DNA of 64,000 bases from a bacterium (GTDB lineage Bacteria > Babelota > Babeliae > Babelales > GCA-2401785). The notes under the pieces were generated by a model. That model saw only the letters and a program-made list of their open reading frames with translations. It was not told where the DNA came from and did no database searches. The stretch's first letter is position 1; each line of letters opens with the position of its first letter. The stretch is from contig JAHFBP010000006.1 of NCBI GenBank assembly GCA_023249975.1, positions 1 to 64,000 of the forward strand, in the 5' to 3' direction. The translations under genes and the position numbers were made by a program. This document shows, one piece after another, positions 61,348 through 64,000 of the stretch.

Positions 61348-63693
61348 ATGGATGAAATAAAAAATGACGAACACTTAGAGGACCATGGGGATATAATTTC
61401 TTTAATCCCTACAATTGACGTTGTTGTGTTTCCACAGATGGTGGTCCCGTTACTTGTGACGGATGAAAAGATCATCAATGGAATCAACGAGGCAATGGAC
61501 AACGACAAGCGTGTGTTGTTGCTTGCGGCACGCACGATTGAAGAAAGTGAAGGTCAGCGGCCAATAGGCGCAGAGGATCTTTATGTCGTTGGGACTATCG
61601 GTAAAATCATGCGGGTTATGAACTTGCCTGATGGAGGCCTTAAAGTACTGGTTCAAGGAATTGAGCGTGGTATTGTTGAAGAAATTATGGCAGAAGATGA
61701 TGTTTTGAGAGCCCGTGTTGAGGTGTATCCCTTTGAGGATGCTGCCGATAAAAAAGCTCTTGAGCAACAAATGCGAGAAGCCGTCACGTTGTGTGAACGG
61801 ATCTCTTCTGTCAACGGGAACTTTTCACCAGATTTTCATGTTATTTTTTCTCAAATTGATGATCCTGAACGGGCCATTGATTTTTTACTTTCACACATGA
61901 CACTCGCGGTTGACCAACTTCAAGGATTACTTGAGAGTTTGTCGTTGGAAGAGTTGCTTTCAGGCCTTTGTGAGTATCTTGGGCATGAAATTGAATCGAA
62001 TAAAGTCAAAGAAAAAATCAGACACCATGCTCGTGATGCGATTTCAAAATCTCAACGAGAATATTATCTTCGTGAACAATTGAGAGCAATTCAGCGCGAG
62101 CTTGGCGAAGAATCTGATGTTGAATTTGAAGACCTCAAGTTAAAAATAGAAAATACGCCTCTTACACAAGAGGCTCTTGATGAAGCAAATCGTCAATTGC
62201 GACGACTTGAGCGAACATCGCCAGACTCACTCGAGGCTTCGGTTATTCGTAATCACCTTGAATGGCTTTTGGGAATGCCTTGGGGTAATTATACTGCTGA
62301 CAATCTTAGCCTGGGTCATGCCAGAGATATTTTGAATAACAAGCATTATGGTCTTGACTCCATTAAGGATCGCATTTTAGATTTTCTTTCAGTCAGAACA
62401 TTCAAGGCGCACACTGATACGCCAATCTTGTGTTTTTCTGGCCCTGCTGGGGTGGGTAAAACATCATTGGGTCGATCAATTGCCGAGTGCTTAGGTCGTA
62501 ACTTCTTTAGAATATCACTGGGTGGCGTTCACGATGAATCAGAAATTCGTGGGCATCGCAGAACGTATGTTGGGGCGCTTCCTGGCCGAATAGTTCAGGC
62601 TATCAGTAAGGCGGGCAGCTCTAATCCCGTGATCATGATTGATGAAATTGATAAAGCAGGTAATTCAGGACGCGGAGATCCTTCAGCAGCGTTGCTTGAA
62701 GTGCTCGACCCAGAACAAAATGGAACCTTTTACGATAATTATTTGGGAGTTCATTACGATCTTTCCCGTGTCATGTTTATTACCACAGCAAATGATATAG
62801 GGGCTATTTCTGGTCCGTTACGAGACAGAATGGAGGTTATTGAACTTTCTGGCTATACCACCGATGAAAAAGTACATATTGCCAAACGTCATTTGCTCAA
62901 CCGTGCAGTTGAAAATGCAGGACTGGAAGGAAAAGGATTTGATTTGAATGATGATCTTATTCGTGAGGTTGTCGATGGATACACTCGTGAATCTGGGGTA
63001 CGGGACCTTGACCGATCTATTCGCAAATTGTGTTCAAAATTTGCACGTAGTTTGATCGAGACTGAAAAAGCTACCACGTTCACGAAAGAGAACATTTCTT
63101 CATTCCTTGGGCCTCGCCGTATAGCTTTTAAAAAGCAACTGCTGGAAAAGCGCATTGGTGTGACCAATGGTCTTGCCTGGACGCCTTACGGTGGCGTGGT
63201 ACTGCAAGTTGAAGCGGTATTGATGCCTGGTGATGGCAAATTAACCTTAACTGGTCAGTTGGGGGATGTGATGCGTGAGTCAGCTCAAGCTGCTATTAGC
63301 TATGTGCGTTCTCATGCCGATCTGTTTGGCATCAAGCGTGAGCTATTTACCAACTTTGATCTTCATATTCACGTTCCAGCAGGTGCCGTGCCAAAAGACG
63401 GACCTTCTGCGGGAATTACACTTTTAACTTCTGTGGTATCTGCTTATACCAAGCGTCCAATTGATGGATCTTTTGCCATGACGGGCGAAGTTGATCTTCA
63501 AGGTGGAGTGCTGCCTATTGGTGGATTGAGGGAAAAAATACTTGCAGCAAAGCGTGATGGACTTGAATGTGTCATTGCACCACAAGACAATCAGCATGAT
63601 CTTGCCGGCATGGAAGAGCTGCTTGGTGGTATCAGGTTGATTTTTGTTAATCACATAGACCAAGTTATTCAACATGTGTTGTTGCCACTATAA
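61348..63693 (+). CDS. lon: ATP-dependent protease Lon
   Basis: 781 residues, close to the E. coli length. N-terminal substrate domain (IPTIDVVVFPQMVVPLLVTD), coiled coil, AAA+ with Walker A GPAGVGKTSLGRS and Walker B VIMIDEIDKAG, and a C-terminal protease domain with catalytic Ser in KDGPSAGITLL (residue ~687) and the Lys in GLREKILAAKRDG. Degrades damaged and regulatory proteins in the cytosol. Start at the ATG at 61348, with a G-run ribosome site. Confidence 0.97.
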   Translation: MDEIKNDEHLEDHGDIISLIPTIDVVVFPQMVVPLLVTDEKIINGINEAMDNDKRVLLLAARTIEESEGQRPIGAEDLYVVGTIGKIMRVMNLPDGGLKVLVQGIERGIVEEIMAEDDVLRARVEVYPFEDAADKKALEQQMREAVTLCERISSVNGNFSPDFHVIFSQIDDPERAIDFLLSHMTLAVDQLQGLLESLSLEELLSGLCEYLGHEIESNKVKEKIRHHARDAISKSQREYYLREQLRAIQRELGEESDVEFEDLKLKIENTPLTQEALDEANRQLRRLERTSPDSLEASVIRNHLEWLLGMPWGNYTADNLSLGHARDILNNKHYGLDSIKDRILDFLSVRTFKAHTDTPILCFSGPAGVGKTSLGRSIAECLGRNFFRISLGGVHDESEIRGHRRTYVGALPGRIVQAISKAGSSNPVIMIDEIDKAGNSGRGDPSAALLEVLDPEQNGTFYDNYLGVHYDLSRVMFITTANDIGAISGPLRDRMEVIELSGYTTDEKVHIAKRHLLNRAVENAGLEGKGFDLNDDLIREVVDGYTRESGVRDLDRSIRKLCSKFARSLIETEKATTFTKENISSFLGPRRIAFKKQLLEKRIGVTNGLAWTPYGGVVLQVEAVLMPGDGKLTLTGQLGDVMRESAQAAISYVRSHADLFGIKRELFTNFDLHIHVPAGAVPKDGPSAGITLLTSVVSAYTKRPIDGSFAMTGEVDLQGGVLPIGGLREKILAAKRDGLECVIAPQDNQHDLAGMEELLGGIRLIFVNHIDQVIQHVLLPL

Positions 63694-63730
63694 ATTTGGG
63701 TTACTGTAGGGGGGAGCCCAAGAAGATGAA

Positions 63731-63781
63731 TTCTTTCCAGTAGGGGGACATTCAATATGTACAACTCTGCTGGAAAGAATT
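63731..63781 (+). promoter_or_regulatory. hairpin enclosing the ribosome site of the last gene
   Basis: ATTCTTTCCAG (63731-63741) pairs with CTGGAAAGAAT (63771-63781); AG and CT extend the stem after a one-base mismatch. The loop holds GGGGGA and the ATG at 63758. Confidence 0.5.
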
Positions 63782-64000
63782 TTCATCGGAAATTAATGAT
63801 AGTTTTCATGTTTTTCTGTTATTCACCTTCTGTCAAACCAGGTATCTTCAGTATTTTTACATCGGCAATTAATAATGTTGTTGATATAACGTTTCGTGAA
63901 GTTATTCGTACGAGTATCGCTTGGTACATGGCTCACAAGGTCTTTGGGTACCAAGATGGATTTTATGATCAAGCACGAGAGGTTGTTCGCCAAATAGATG
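63758..64000 (+). CDS. exported protein, 5' part only
   Basis: 81 codons to the window edge, still open. GGGGGA lies eight bases before the ATG. A signal-like segment (KLMIVFMFFCYSPSVKPGIF) is followed by SAINNVVDITFREVIRTSIA. Family not recognised from this piece. Confidence 0.6.

Overview
The window looks like a piece of the genome of a host-dependent bacterium with a Gram-negative type envelope, most probably a member of Candidatus Dependentiae (TM6/Babeliae). This placement is an inference from gene content: four APC-type amino-acid permeases in 64 kb, many short exported proteins without known relatives, leucine-rich-repeat and Sel1 proteins, a secreted RING-like protein, and otherwise ordinary bacterial housekeeping genes (alaS, ftsY, prmC, prfA, rpmE, mraY, mnmG, pth, lon, mgtE). 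DNA is AT-rich, and GTG/TTG starts are fairly common. No rRNA, CRISPR array, transposase or phage gene was seen.

Layout. 0-5 kb: 3' end of a NamZ/DUF1343-like gene, a short RecO-like gene and a giant MscS-type channel. 5.3-8.8 kb: a lineage-specific cassette of two paralogous exported proteins alternating with small membrane proteins. 9-15 kb: tRNA-Glu, tRNA-Lys, mgtE, an RluA-family pseudouridine synthase, a Sel1-repeat protein and a tandem pair of secreted phospholipase-D-fold proteins. 15-22.5 kb: a coiled-coil exported protein, an unknown 653-residue protein, thioredoxin, a decayed gene, alaS and a permease. 22.5-32.4 kb: small exported or acidic proteins around ftsY-prmC, an acyl-CoA/AMP ligase and a CNNM/CorC-type protein. 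32.4-40.5 kb: three permeases, two SurA/PpiC-like folding factors, rpmE and prfA. 40.5-43.9 kb: a tandem family of small exported proteins, partly broken, then a ProXp-ala-like deacylase. 43.9-56.2 kb: mraY/mnmG, an LRR protein, herA, two DUF1761-like proteins, a secreted double zinc-finger/RING-like protein, an OmpH/Skp-like chaperone and pth. 56.2-64 kb: a disrupted repeat-containing exported gene, a duplicated ABC fragment, a large LRR gene, a LolD-like ATPase, lon, and the start of another exported protein.

How it fits together. The permeases, magnesium transporter and mechanosensitive channel suit a cell that lives on host metabolites. SurA/PpiC-like, Skp-like and LolD-like genes point to an outer membrane. 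The many signal-peptide proteins (LRR, RING-like, Sel1, PLD, coiled-coil) are candidates for contact with a eukaryotic host.

Most notable signals: (1) a 7-bp tandem repeat inside a signal-peptide coding region that at present puts the only good ATG out of frame with a 585-codon ORF, as expected of a phase-variable gene in its OFF state; the same gene has an in-frame amber codon followed by 66 more open codons; (2) a secreted protein with two RING-like zinc clusters; (3) the exported/membrane cassette at 5.3-8.8 kb; (4) a dispersed inverted-repeat element; (5) recurrent acidic C-terminal tails on unrelated proteins.
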